Shown: positions 14,101-28,842 of the stretch, in pieces
Layout of the letters: each line of letters opens with the position of its first letter
Position numbering within the stretch: position 1 is the stretch's first letter
Assembly: GCF_051106095.1 (NCBI RefSeq)
Contig: NC_135785.1
Span: forward strand, 93,909,001 to 93,973,000
DNA from: Pogona vitticeps
Lineage: Eukaryota > Chordata > Lepidosauria > Squamata > Agamidae
Direction: 5' to 3'
DNA: 64,000 bases
Translations under genes and position numbers: made by a program
The notes under the pieces: model-generated
What the model was told of the DNA's origin: nothing
The model's input: only the letters and a program-made list of their open reading frames with translations
Database searches by the model: none

Positions 14101-17100
14101 CTATCGCAGGAAGGGACAGAGACCTATGAGCAGCTTAAAGACTTGATAGCACTGGAACAGTTCTATTCAGTCCTGCATGGGGAATTGAAATTCCAGGTGA
14201 GGGAAAGGAAACCGAAATCTGTGGCAGCAGCCGCTGAGATCGCAGATTTTATTTCCCAAATAAGAAAGCCCTTGGGTGAGGGGAAATCTGTAGGTAAACC
14301 CAAAGAAACCTACAGCAAGTACTCTCAGGGACCAGGGAAAAGCCAGCAAGGGGGAGGGGCCCATGGTGAAGGGAAGCCCTCAGACATGAAACTAAGACCT
14401 CAGATTTTGGAGGGAAAACCAAAACAAGATGAGAGAGAATCAAAATACACCAGAAAATGCTATTTCTGTCAGGGAAAGGGTCATCTAATCTCAGAGTGTG
14501 AGAAATTAAAGCAGCTAAAAGGAATGGTGCCTCAGAATTCTAGTGGGACCAAGCCAAAAGCTGTGTTCTGTGTCCAGAAAGAGCAAGGCTCAGTGTCACT
14601 GAGGGAGCCTGTTGCCATGGCTACTCAGTCTGGAACAGCTACCTCTGCTGATCAGGCTGAGGAAAATGGTCCTCTTGTAGAGGTAAAGCGCTGCTTGCTG
14701 GTGAAAACAGATTCTCAGTTGTTTGAGACAGCCGGGGTGGACGTAGGAATACTTGACCGTCAGTATAGGGGGCTGCGGGACACTTGTTCCCAGGTAACCC
14801 TGTGCCATCCAGATATTATTCCTAGGGAGTTTATAATCCCAAATGGGAGCATGAAGGTGGCAGGGATTGAAGGGCAGGTAATCTCTCTGCCAGTAGCAGA
14901 GGTACCTGTCAACTTTCAAGGCTGGAGGGGAGTTTGGCGGCTAGCGATTTCATCGACTCTGCCAGCAGCCGTGCTCGTGGGAAATGACCTGGCTGAACAT
15001 GTGAAACGGGTGCTAGTGATTACACGCTCACAAGCCACCACGGGGACAGTTCAGGGGGGTAATGATGAGCCAGAGACGGAAGCAGAGGGGAGTTCAGAAG
15101 CTGTGGTGGAAACCTTAACCACAGACAGCAGATTTGGACAGGAGCAAAAGGCAGACGCCACTCTCCAAAAGTGTTTTGAACAGGTGACTGACGCCCAACT
15201 AACACCTGAAACCCCAGTGAGATTTCTGGAGAAAAAGGGGGTTTTATATAGAGAAACCCTGAGGAATGTCTCAAAAGGGGGAGAAGGGATCAGAAGTCAG
15301 CTGGTGGTACCTGAAAAGTATCGCCCCATGATCTTACAAAGGGGTCACTCTGACATGTTTGCTGCACACTTAGGGGTGAAAGGGCCCCTTGATTTGATCA
15401 AGCAAGATTGGGAGCAGATCACCCAGGATGACCCACAAGACGTTGTAACATACATAGACACCTTGATGAATGACCTAAAGCGAAATCTAGAGCTGGCAGC
15501 AGAAAACCTGCAAGCTCAGAAGGTCAGACAGAAAACATGGTATGACCACAAAGCTAGAGAGAGGCACTTTGACCCAGGGGAGGAAGTGCTTTGGCTTAGG
15601 CCCTGCAGAGAGAATAAACTGCAGCTCAAATGGGCAGGACCATATAGGGTCATTTCCAAGATGTCAGACCTGAACTACCTAATAGAGCAGGAGGAGAACC
15701 AAGCAAGGAGGGTGGTTCATGTGAATGCCCTAAAACCCTACTACAGAGGGGAACAGAGGGTTTTATTCGCGATAAAAGCAGCTGAGAGTGAGGAAGCTGA
15801 ATTACCCTTCTGGGAGGGTAGAGGGGAAGTAAAATACAACCCAGAGGAGGTAAAGATCAGTCCTGCACTCACCCAAGACCAGCAGCAAGAACTAAAAATG
15901 CTGCTTAGTAAATATCAACAGGTGTTTTCCAACAAGCCGGGGATAGTGAAGGGAGTGATGCATCGGATCCACACAGGGGATGCACCCCCGCAGGCAGTAT
16001 CCCCATACCGAGTAACGGGACCCTATAGGGACAAGGTGCGGAAGGAGCTGGACGAGATGCTTAGGGAGAACATAATCGTCCCCTCTTCTAGTCCTTGGTC
16101 CTCTCCGATAGTCCTTGTGGACAAGCCTGATGGGAGCATTAGGTTTTGTGTTGATTACAGGAAATTAAACCGTGTAACCACTCCTGATGCCTACCCAATG
16201 CCCAGGCTAGACAACCTGATTGAAACAATAGGGGGTTGTCGGTTCATCTCATCATTGGACCTGGTAAAGGGATATTGGCAATTAAGAATTGATCCCAGGG
16301 ATCAAGAAAAGACTGCCTTTTGCAGCCCTTTTGGTCTCTATGAGTTTCGAGTCCTGAGCTTTGGTCTCAGAAATGCACCAGCCACATTCCAAAGGCTGAT
16401 GGACCAGACCTTGGCAGGGCTCAGTGACTTTACAGTGGCCTACATTGACGACATAGGGATCTTCAGTAATACCTGGGAAGATCACCTGATACACCTGGAG
16501 TTAGTGCTGCAGAGGTTAAGTGCAGCAGGGCTAACAGTAAAGGCCAGCAAGTGTCAGCTGGGTAGCCCAGAAATAAAATACTTGGGTCACATGGTAGGGG
16601 GAGGAGTGATAAAACCCCTGGAGGCCAAAATAGAAGCTGTTCGTGATTGGCCTAGACCCAACACCAAGAAAAAAGTCAAATCATTTCTTGGGTTGGTGGG
16701 CTACTACAGAAAGTTCATCCCGAGGTTTAGCGAGATTGCGGCTCCGCTGACCGATCTGACGAGGAAGACGGCTGATGACCGCATCCCGTGGACCAGCGAC
16801 TGTGAGGCGGCGTTCCAGAGGTTGAAGGAGGCGTTAATCAACTATCCCGTGCTGCGTGCTCCAGACTTCGACCGGGAGTTCATCATCTACACCGATGCGT
16901 CTAACAGCGGGGTAGGAGCAGTTCTGTGCCAGGAGGATGAGAATGGTGACCAGCATCCAGTATCCTACCTGAGTAGGAAGCTTCAAAAAGGTGAGAGACA
17001 TTTGGCAACCGTGGAGAAGGAGTGTTTGGCCATAGTCTACGCGATCCAGAAGGCCAAGCCTTACATCTGGGGAAGACATTTTATTCTGTGTACTGACCAT

Positions 17101-20100
17101 TCACCATTGCAATGGTTAAAGACAATGAAAACCCACAATAGCAAACTTATGAGGTGGGCTTTAAACCTACAGGACTATGACTTTGAAGTGAAGGTGGTCA
17201 GAGGGTCAGTGAACTGTGTTGCTGACGCCTTATCAAGAAGACCTGAAGATTGAAGACGGCGAAAGAACATGGACTATGTGTATATAATGATGACAAAAAG
17301 TTAAATGTACCTGGTTTTGAATTTGGTTTGTATGAATAAAGGTAAACTGATGTAATGTATATGGTAAATGTTTAAATGCCTAATTGCTATGGTTTAACTT
17401 AGAATGTAAGTATAAGTGAGTATAATATGGTATGTATAACTGTTGTTGTGTATTTTATACAGGTTGTTTTTTGGTGAAAAGCACGTTAGCTTTCCCCCTA
17501 CAAAACAACTTATAAAGAGGGGAGGTGTTACATACAGCACTGATGTTACCTGTCTGTCATGGGTTTGGAGGGAAAGTTCCATCCTATGGGGAGTGGAAGG
17601 CGGGACATCAGGAGGAGGGGCTGTACTGTATATATATGTGATGCCTGTGTGGTGAGAGAGACATACTGAGAGATGCTGAGAGACACTGGGTTGTGACGAA
17701 GCAGCAGCTGGGAAGAAGGAGCTGTTGTGGGAGTCTGTGTGTCAGACAGGGTACTTCTGTGTGTCAGAGTACCAACCTGATAGGTTCAGGTGTCTGTTGG
17801 TTAGCCAGAACTGATAGGTTCAGGGTCTGTGCTTCAAGTTAAGGGTTCTGGGTGAACCAAACTGTATGCTTGTATGAGTGAGAATAAGCCACGTTACTTT
17901 ATTTTATTCACCTGATTGTTTATTTTTCCCTGTGTGTATTTAAATAAACCTTAATCTTTATTTGTTTAAAAATCCATCCCTGGTCTGTGTGACTTCTTAT
18001 AGGGAATGGTTGGTGGCAGCTTAGTGTAACTGTGTGACATATCCCAGTAGGTCTGGGTTTGTCACAGCCACCACTGCCATGAAACCTCCAGAAGGCCAGT
18101 CACAAGGGACTGCAACCCTTAAGATGAGTGTTTTTACTCCTCATATCTTCTCTGGACTCTCAGCACCATTAACAGCTACGTGACTGCTTACACTTAATAC
18201 AGCAAGCTCAAAAAAATGGTTATTGTAATTTATTAATTACCTCGAGCATCTTTCGGGTTCCCTGCAACAAGTTCAAGCAGTACTTGACCCAACACCTTGC
18301 AATTTCAGCTTTCCTCTGTCGAAGATCCTGTTGATCTTGTTCCATTTCGTCTGTTTTAAAATAATACAAGCATTTAGGTGGGATTCACAGCTGAATTTTG
18401 AAAAGCGTTCCCAAGAAAAAAGGCTAACTGCCCTAACCATCTGAGGAGGTGGCAAAGAATGAAAGTAACAGTTAGTTACAATGCTGATGCTGAAATTTTC
18501 AAATCATTAATAGGGATCAAACATCTTCAAAACTCTTCCTCCCCAAAGGAAGGAGACATCCAAATTTCCATTTCAGAGAAATAACATGTAGGAATACTTT
18601 GGAATAGTTTTCACAAAACAGTTACAATAGGTTGCTGACATTAACAATTTTGAGAAATAAGAAAGGGGAAAGTATGAAGATACCACCACTACAAGCTGTT
18701 CCACAAAAGCAAATATATTTGAGAGCTCTATACATATTCTTTGTCAGTAAATTCAAAATAATAATACAAATTATTTCCTTGTTATCATGATCTAACCCCA
18801 ATTCTGCCTCAACAGCCTGAAAGGCTTAGTGAAGGAGCACAGCCTTATTTACTTGGCAGTATTTTCACCCTGTGTACTAAGCAGCTGCCAAAACGACACG
18901 CAAGTTTTCCCTTCAGCTCTCTGGTGTTTCAGCCACTACTGTATCTTAGACCACCAGGCCATACTAATTTCAAGGGAAACAGCAGCTGTAGCAGCCAGGT
19001 ATTAATCTCTCACAGGCTGAAGCTTGGTTGGCTGCCTGCTGCTGCTATCACTTGAAGTTCTGGCTGCTCACAGCAGATGCACGAGGCACACGGGAAGCAA
19101 AAATGTTTACTTGCTCATTCCAACCTTCATACATTCCAACTTGACAGAGAGAACTAAGGCTCTGGCACACTGAATGCAAAGTCACAACAGTTCGGCATGG
19201 AATAGAATAACTTACTATCTTCTGCAGATGGTACCTGTCCAGCTTGGCTAAAGATGACATTGGCAGCAGCTAAACAATGCCGGGATTCCATGAAACATTG
19301 CTGTGGGGAGAACACACAGTAACAGTTGTTTCTGACATATAACTACCTAATAGATCACACTCAATGAGAAAGTGGTCACAATTGAAAATGCTGGTTACAA
19401 CCTATGAAACCTTACAGAGCTTAAGCTCAGACGACATGTAGAACTGTGTATCTTCCCATGTTAAGACTGCCTAAATCTTGAGATTCTTAAGAGAAGCCTC
19501 TCTCTCATCCTGCCAGCCACATCGCCATGCTTGGTGACGACAGGAGACAGGGCCTTCTTGGGGGCTGCTCCAGGGCTATGGGACTCCTTTCTGAGAGAAA
19601 ACGACCACCACCACCCCTTTCTCCTTCTCCCTTTTATTTAAACAAGCTATTGTGGGAGGATCTTTTAGTAGTCAGTGTTGCATTTCTCTCGCTCTCTTGT
19701 GCTTAAATTGGTATTAAATTATTTTAATTTCGTGATTGTTCTTAACATGGTAACTTTGCTGTTTGTGAGCTATTGTTTTAAATATATATAACTGAATGTT
19801 TAGTCGTATCTGTTTGAATTCACATTGTGAGCTACCCTGGGTTGTGCACTGGGAGAAAGGTGGAATACAAATTAAATATAATAAAAAATTATTATTTTGA
19901 AATTGGATACTGGGATGCATGGTTACGGAAGGATCCAGAGACATAAACTAACAACAAACAAAAAAACAAACATAGATGTTCCCCGATGAAAATTCAACCA
20001 TCATAGCTAAATTGTTCCCATGCTCTTCAGTTGAAATCTGACACTTGCTCTTTTTTTCCCTAAACACTGTTAGTGTCATTACTGCTCACAGTGTAATTCT

Positions 20101-23100
20101 ATATTGACATTAATTCAAATCCCTTTGTCTGCTAACAGATCTCACTCCTAAGTGAATGCGCAGGACTGAAAATTGGGGATGTTCCTTTTGATGGAAGGCT
20201 GCAATAAGCTTATTTCCTGAAATTTAAGGACTCTTTCTAAGGCAGTGCTTTCTCAGCCCACAGTTTTAGACTCTTGTTTGATGACCTGCTGATATAACAA
20301 AAGTAACTGCATATCCATTCCTATTATACAGCTTTAAAATGTTCTGACCACTGAGATCTCTTGGTAGTCTGGTAATGAATACTCCAAAGGACCATGTGGA
20401 ACAAAACCAATGCTAAATTGTCCCTCGTTATGAAGACGGAAATACTTCATTAACTTCTGCAGCACTTCAGAGATTTCAGAATGCAAATATTTCCTCTATG
20501 TCATTTATACATAGGGTTATTAATCCAAACTGTGTTAATATACCACAAAATAATGCTACTTCTATAGCAAAGATAGAGCAAGTCAGAGCTGATAACTAAA
20601 AATTGTGTACGCTCTCAAACTATAGAGATCTTAAAATGAAAAATTTAGAAAAATCATTTTGAAAAGCAGCTAGTTTTCATTTACACTATAAAGCTGTCTC
20701 AGGAACAGTGGTTGCTATTTCACCTGTAGTTCATGATCACCTGTAGTGAATCAGTTGTGTGCAAGTGGAGGAAGGCTAGGTATATGAATTTGTTTGCATT
20801 CACCAAATACTTAGCTAAGAAGTACAATGGATCACTACATATGCCTCAAATTCCTCTCACTATACTGGCCAAACATTTTAGCTGGTAAAACCAAGGATAT
20901 ATTATTCCAAGCATAAGATACTGAAAGTCTCTACACTGAGATCACTTTCACACTGAGCACTTATTCTTAAAACCCACCTGCTTACATGCAAAGACCTGGT
21001 AGACTGATAATCATGGTAAGCAACTCTCCTTTAGAAACTGAAAATAGCTTGAACCTAGAGTCTGAGTGATCACCAACTTCTCCCATCCTCTCCATTAACC
21101 ACTTCCAGAAGATCTGCTGTTCCAGAAGATCTGCCAACATTTTGGAGCATATTTTAAGCACAGCAGGAGGTTGTTTTTTCTTTGGTTGTGTTCTTCCCCC
21201 ACCCCCAAAAAAGCATCCACTCCAGCAGTAGAAATGCTTCATTACATCAATAGCTGTATATGGTCAGCCCTTCCATTCGGGGAAGGCAAAGTTTAGAGCC
21301 AAGCTATTTGATAATGAACCAGACAATGGAATTTGAACCTAAGTTTAGCTGTTTTCAGTGGGGCCCAAGTTTAAGCAACCTATTCTAGAACAGGGCAGGA
21401 AAGCCTATGACCCTCCAGATGTTCTTGGATTCCAGTTCCAAACAAACCCAGTTAGCCTGCCAAATCATGAGGGATGATGGAAGTAGAATTTCATCTACAT
21501 TTACAGAGATGCAAGTTCCAGATCCCTGGCTGATTCAACACAACAGTAATGTTACACCACAGGTTTTGTATAATATTTTTAAGCTGCTGGAACAGCAAGA
21601 CTACTGGACCGTCTACAAATTAAGAAACATAGAAGAGAACACTGAAACGATTACCTTTGTGAGATAATATTGAGACAAAGTAGCTGCATTGAGAGCCCAT
21701 TCTACTGGATGGTAGCCACTATACTCAAGCTGCCGTTTGAGTGTGGTATGGCAATACTGTGCAGCCTTCTCAATCATTTCCAGATGCTGGTAGACTTGGG
21801 CCAAATAATATAGCGTATGAGTAAAGACTTTCTCAAATCTGGGGAAACAGGGGGGTTAGATTTAATTTTATGGCAGATCTTCCTCCATTGCTCTCAAATT
21901 TCTGCTTTAGACAACACACACCTTTTTGATCTTTCTTGGTCAGTAAGTCTCTCTTCTTCAGCCATAAAGTGTTCACTGGAATCAAGTGGAGGGTTCCCAT
22001 TCTGCAAAATATAAGGTAGGTTGGAGATAATGCATACCCTATTATTTGTACTCTCTCTTTTGGCAGCACTCTGACACTGCGCAGACTGTAAGGCTAAAAG
22101 CAGGGGTGGGGAATTTGTGCTCCTCCATACAAGGTTAGACTTCGTCTCCCATTAGCTCCACAGAACATTGCCAATGATTGACGTGATGAGAGGTGTAACC
22201 AAAAACATCTGGTAAGCTATTTGTTCCCCACCCCAGATACAAAGAAGCACCTTAAAAGTCCTAAAATGTTCTTATTGCACAAAACATCCAAGTGTCACAT
22301 GTCCAATTTAGCTGGCTCTCGTGTCTTTTCTCAATATCTCCAGCATCTTTCCCTACTGTATAACAGAATCAGTTCTTAGGTACCCTTAGGCCTATATTCT
22401 TGAAAAAATTTCATCCAAACATTTATGTTGGAATTAGCAGAACTATAACTTGGTGAGAGGGTGATAAATTAACTATAGTTATAACTATAACAGTGAGAGG
22501 GTGATAAATTAAATACTATTTCAGCAACAGTAGTATGAGAGAAATAAAGACTCATGCATTATTTGACAATAAGGGCAGGACCAGTTGTAGCTAGACAGAT
22601 CCACTGGTCAATATCCTGTTGCTTAGCATAGTAAACTGCACTAGAGTAGGCCCATCAAATCAATGGGAATTAAGTGAGCTATTACCATAAATTACACTAA
22701 TTCAAATAGACATTAACTATGACTTATTATGCTAAAGCAAGTAGCAGTTAGAGCAGTACTATTGGAATCAACATAAATTACACAGGTGTTGACTCACCAA
22801 ACCCCGACTGATTTATTGGGCCTAGTCTAGCACAATTAACAATGCTAAGCATCAGGACTTTGGCTTATATATTCAGCATGTCATACAAAGGTAAGCAGGA
22901 TCAATCAACAAAAATACTCCATTTATGAGCAACATTTTCAATATCAGTAAACATCAAGATACAGTGGGGTCTCAACTTAATCCGTATTGGAAGGTGGTTC
23001 TCAAGTCGAAAAGTTCTTAAGTCGAATCTGCATTTCCCATAGGAATGCATTGAAAACCATTTAATCCGTATCTGCTCTTTTCTGACCATAGAAACTAATG

Positions 23101-26100
23101 GGAAGCTGCTATTCTGCCTTCTGCCACTAGAGGGGGATATTTTCTTTCTTTTTTCCCCTTAGGTTCAGGGAAGGCAGGGAACACTAAAGGCAGCACTTTA
23201 GAACTCTTTTTTTAAAAAAACGAAGCCAATTTTAAATAATGTTTTAAAGCATATTGTACTGATTTTTTCAGCACAAAGGCACTCAGGCAGGCTTTTTAGG
23301 TGCTGAGCAAGCCTCCGGAAGCCTGCTCAGAGCCAGCCGATCAGCTGTTAGGCGGGGAGAGGAGCGGGGAAAACCACAAAATGGCTGCCAGGCTCTTTCT
23401 GGGTGTCGGCTTTTAGCTCTTTCCTGCTCTTTTTCCTGTGGTTTGGGGGCTACCAAGGCCTGGTAAGTGACTTTATTTAACAGTACAGTATTTATTTTTA
23501 AGTTTCTGACCCTTTTCCCCCCTCCAGAAGCCTCTAAGGGGAGGGAGGGGGGACTTTTTTCCCTGTTCCTAACTCAAGGGAAGTTCGCATGTGGAGTCCT
23601 TACTTTCCCTATAGGGCAGGTTCGTAACTCGAATTGTTCGCAAGTCGGGTCGTTCGTAAGTCGAGACCCCACTGTACACTCATCAGTTCAAACATCTCTT
23701 GAATAATTGAATAAGCCGCCTAGAGTGGTCTTTTAGACCAGATGGGCGGGGTATAAATCAAATAAATAAATAAATAATTCAAAAGCATGAAGTATACAGA
23801 TTCCTATAATAAATCTATCAAGCTGTCATTTGATTTGTATCAAATTTTCATATTCTATGAGCATTAAAAAAAGGAAATAAAAATAATATAACATGTTAAT
23901 TAATGATGGGATGGGCTACCCTGTGGTAATCTTCCCAATTTGAATCTGTCAGTTAATACTTCTGCAAGAACCTCTGAGTTTATTCAGCTTTTCAAGAACT
24001 CCAATCCTCCACACATAGTATCCTGCCCACACATTCAGATCTTCGGGTGAGAAAATTTTCCAAATATCATCAGCTGGCAAGGTCCATTATGTTTGCATAA
24101 GGGAGGTGTGACATCTCAACATCCACAGTGACCTCTTGAATTTGGAATATGCTTCCTGTAGTAGTATAACTGGCATTGACACTATAAACTTTTTAACACC
24201 AGGTGAAGACACTTTTATACATCTTAAGCTTCATTACTTCCATTCTCCTTGGTTATTTATTTCTGCTTGTTTCTTACTACACTACGAAAATTGATGTGTT
24301 ATGTTATGGCTGAAATAATCCTGTGTAAACTACACCATATGCTAATGACATTATCAGCTATAGCCATTTTTTTAAATTAAACATTTCCAATAGTTCCCCT
24401 GAAGTTTCTGAGGATGCACTTTCAACATTGAGAAGCAAACTGATCAGTGGCAGCAATTTTCAGTAATTAAAGACTCCCCTCTCCTACCCTATGGCCCCCA
24501 ATCCTTCCCAATGATGAAAATGACTCCGCAAGAGCCTTAGAACCTTCAGGGGAGAAACTGGCAATGTTTAATTTCTGAAAAATCACTGTGGTTGATGACA
24601 TCACCAGCCTCATAAATTGTAACTTATGGAAACAGGATTTTAGCCATTGTATGTATTCTATGGAATCCAGAAATAAGTTAGAATAAGGGGCATGTTAAGA
24701 TATTTTAAATATATATATTAAGAGTATTAAGAAGTATTTCAATCTAATGTTTTAGAAACTTTAACCTTGAGGAACTAGGGGAGCTGGATTTGAATCAGAT
24801 ATGGCCAAACAGGACTGCACGCATTTCTAGAGGTAGGATATTTTATCCTAGAGATGGGTTAGCCTGATTCTCCAAGGCTCTCTCTTAGACCAACATTATT
24901 CTAAGGAAAATTCTGTTAAATAAAACCAGGCCATCATTCGCATGCAGCAGTTTAAATATTTTCAGCATCACATTTCTGGATTTGCCAAAGTACAGCATTC
25001 CAGTGTTTTCAAAATGGACATGTCAGTGGATTTAAAAGTGTCCTGAGGCAATTCTGTGTACAAACAGTGCTTTAGAGGATTTGACAAAGGCCCCATTGTG
25101 CTAATGTTATGGCACCACAGAGTCAACAACTTACAAGGTTGCTTGTTATGCATAAAGAGTTTAGCTTATTATAAGCCCTCTTGATAGAAAGTATTTTTTA
25201 AAAACTAATGCAGCATCACAGCCATAAAACCATGAAAACAAAGGTTTTAAAAAGTATTTCACTGCAAGTATTATGTGACAACTAAAGTGTCACAGAATTG
25301 CTTCATAGGAGTTTTATGCATTTACTAAGTACACTTACATTTTATTCTGATACAAATATTATAATTAACTACTTGCACTGCATACTTTGCTTAAACACTA
25401 GACATCTTTAAAGTTGTTCAAAAATAATTCTAGAATCATAGAATCACAGAGTTGGAAGAGACCACAGGGGCCATCGAATCCAACCACCTGTCATGCAGGA
25501 ACTCCATCAAAGCACTCCCGACAGATGGCCATCCAGCCTCTGTTTAAAAACCTCCATAGAAAGAGACTCCACCACACTCTGAGGCAGCATATTCCACTGC
25601 TGACCAGCTCTGCCTGTCAGGAAGTTCTCCCTGAGATTCAGGTAGAATCTCTTTTCCTGTAGTTTGAAGCCATTACTCCTTGTCTGGACGCATGGAAAAC
25701 AAACCTGTCCCTTCCTCAACATGGCATCAATTATTTAGACATGGCTATCATGTCCCCTCTTAATCTTCTTTTTGTAAGGCTAAACATTCCCAGCTCCCTA
25801 ACCTGCTCCTCATAGGACATGGGTTCCAGACCTTTGACCATTTTGGTCGCCCTCCTCTGGATACGTTCCAGGTTGTCAACATCCTTCTTGAATTGAGGTG
25901 CCCAGAACTGAACACAATACTCCAGGTGAGGTCTGACCAAAGCAGAATAGGGTGGTACGTTCACTTCCCTTGATCTAGACACTATACAGTACTCCGATTG
26001 ATGCAACCAAGAATTTCATTGGCTTTCTTGGCAGCTGCATCACACTGCTTACTCATGTTCAGTTTGTGGTCTACAAAGACTCCTAGAGCCCTTTCACAGG

Positions 26101-28641
26101 TACTGTTGTCTAGCCAGGTGTCTTCCATCCTATATCTGTGTAGTTCATTTTTTCTGCCTAGGTGTAGGACCTTACATTTCTCCCTATTCAAATTCATTTT
26201 GTTAGTTTTGGCCCAGGACTCTAATCTGTCAAGGTCATTTAGAATTTTAATCCTGTCCCCTGGAAAATTAGCAACCCCTCCCAATTTGATATCATCTGCA
26301 AATTTAATCAGCATACTCTCTATTCTTTCATCCAAATCATTGATAAAGATGTTGACTAGCAGAGGGGCCAGAACAGGACCCGGAGGCACCCCATTAGTTA
26401 CCTCTCTCCAGGATGAAGAGAAGCCACTGGTGGGCACCCTTTGGGTTCGGTCAGTCAACCAATTACAAATCCACTGAACAGTAGCACTGTCTAGCCCAGA
26501 TTTTACTAGCTTCCTTGCAAGAATATCATGGGGAACTTTGTCAAAGGCCTTACTGACTTTCTAGTTAGCATTAATTATCAGCAATTTCTGAACATATGGC
26601 ATCCAAAAGAAAGACATTCAAAACTTCTGACAACTCATTTTCTAAAGAATGGCTCCTATTTTCACAGTGCAAAACAAAGATATTAACTTCTCTTTTTAAA
26701 AGTTTTTTTATTGACAATCCATTGAAAAGACTATAAGAAAACATTAACTTCAAAGCCCCAAAACAATGTGCCCAGAAAATATGTCTATTATTTCATGCTT
26801 GGAAATATTTGCAGTTTTGACTACGGCGGCGTCCAAGACATACTTGCAGAAACACAGAGCAAATTCACTCTCCACATTACCTCTTTCATGTACTGATTAT
26901 ATAAAGCCTCTGCAGATTCCAGGTAAGTTTGTGCTGTTTCAATGTCATCTCTTTCTGACCACAGGATGCCTAGATTATTCTATAAAATAAGAGCAGATGA
27001 AATTGTTAGTTTTAAAGCTATCACAAAAAAATGACGAAATCCACACTCACTGAAGTGACTTTCAGAGAAGAGCTCTGAAATATGTAATACAAGAAGTGCA
27101 CAAGAAGAATGCCAGCCATCTGCTTGTAGAGCACATAAGCAGCACATCCAGAATAAAAACATGGAGGGAAAGTGCCAGAGGGACAGTGTTGATGTTCCTG
27201 TCCTGTTGTCATCAGTCTGTGCTAGATGTTTGTGTGTTCTGTGCTATCAAGTCAGAACAGACTTATAGCGACTCTAAGGGCTATCAAGGTAAATGAGATA
27301 TTTAAGGAGTTGTTTTACTATTTCCATTCCCCCAGTAAGTTTCCATGGTCAAGTAGGGATATCAACCCTGTTCTCTAGAATCCTAATCTATCCTTCTATC
27401 CAATGCACCACACTGTGCTAAATGTATAGGGGGCAAAACCACTGATGGCACACTCCGCACAGAGACTAAGCAAAATGGCAAGAGGCGAACAAAATGTCAT
27501 GCCTATCTGCTTTTTACTCTTAAGGAGAGCAAGCAAAGAAAATATTTTGCAGACCAATAACCTCAGGAGCAAATTAACAGGGCTGTACTGCTCTGTTGCC
27601 TAGCCTGATGTCACACCATCAAAGTCTGTGAAGAGGAACCATATGGGGCTGGGGAATATCCACAAACTGCTTAAGCAATTGCTGCACTGCACAGCTTCCA
27701 CTGCACATTCATCAAACCTGAAAGCATATGAACATATTATTTGCCAGTTCTCCTGTTCAAAACATCACTGTCTTATAAACAATTGTTCCACAGATTGTTC
27801 GCAAACCAGAAGCTCAACTAATCACCTTCCATTTAAATGCAGCCACTGTTCTCCTGCAGTGACAACCAACACCACATCCCCTTGCCCATGGAGGGCCTAG
27901 TCCAGTGATGGCGAACCTATGGCACGTGTGCCACAGCTGGCACGTGAAACCCTTTCCTCTAGCATGCGGCAAACCTTTTGAAATGGCTGCAGCTGGGATT
28001 CCCCCTTTCTCTTCCTGTTCTGGGCCCTTTAACTTCCTGTCCATCCCCATTATTCCCCCTTTAATTTCCTATCTGTCCCCATGATTCCCCCTTTAACTTC
28101 CTGTCCGTCCCCATGATACCCCCTGAACTGCCACTTCCTGTTCTGGTCCTCATGGCAGCCACTGGTTTCTTCCCCACCGCCTCATTTTGGGCACTCGAGC
28201 CAAAAAAGGTTTGCTTCCACTGGCCTAGGCCTTCACATAAATATTAGGATTTCAACTAGCTTGCCGACAGAATAAGCTTGTTTTCATTGTTCCATGGGCA
28301 GGTCTGTTTCGACAGACTTCGATTAGTCTGTTTTATGACCTTCCTGGGAAAAAAATAAATAACAGGGCAGTAAAGTAACCAACTGCTGCGCTACCCACAA
28401 TATTATCTTTCCCTAAACCCTTTCAGGGCCCAAAATCCCACAAAAAACCTTTCAACGGGCAGGAAGCCTTAACCACAGCATGCAGTTTGTCACGCAGCCA
28501 AGCTAGCGCCCACTTGTTTGTCTCTTTCCTCAAAGCGAGGCACCCTTCCCCTCTTGCCCTCCGGAGGCTTGCGAACTCCCGCCACCCCTACAGAGAGGAC
28601 AGGCACCGAGATCAACGGACGGCTTCGGTCTGAGCACGGGA

Positions 28642-28701
<60 letters not shown>

Positions 28702-28708
28702 CACGGGA

Positions 28709-28752
<44 letters not shown>

Positions 28753-28759
28753 CACGGGA

Positions 28760-28842
<83 letters not shown>

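Larger units (their letters stand above)
12467..18066 (+). mobile_element. Gmr1-like Ty3/gypsy LTR retrotransposon, young, not whole
   Basis: Two 541-bp LTRs (TG...CA) enclose a gag-pol open frame (13447-17253). The element is flanked by a 5-bp target duplication GCCAC (12462-12466 and 18067-18071). Parts in order: coiled-coil gag with a CCHC knuckle ([14 protein letters not shown]), a protease-like part, integrase-type zinc and GPY/F modules, reverse transcriptase (YIDD) and RNase H (YTDAS). Integrase features before the reverse transcriptase are the hallmark of the Gmr1 group. A purine tract precedes the 3' LTR; no envelope gene was seen. The LTRs agree at every base I compared, so the insertion is recent. 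The copy looks incomplete, with about one break. It sits antisense in KIFBP intron 6. Confidence 0.9.

Noticed and set aside
25998-26477. 159-codon plus-strand open frame
   Set aside because: It is the antisense shadow of the CR1 reverse transcriptase on the minus strand.
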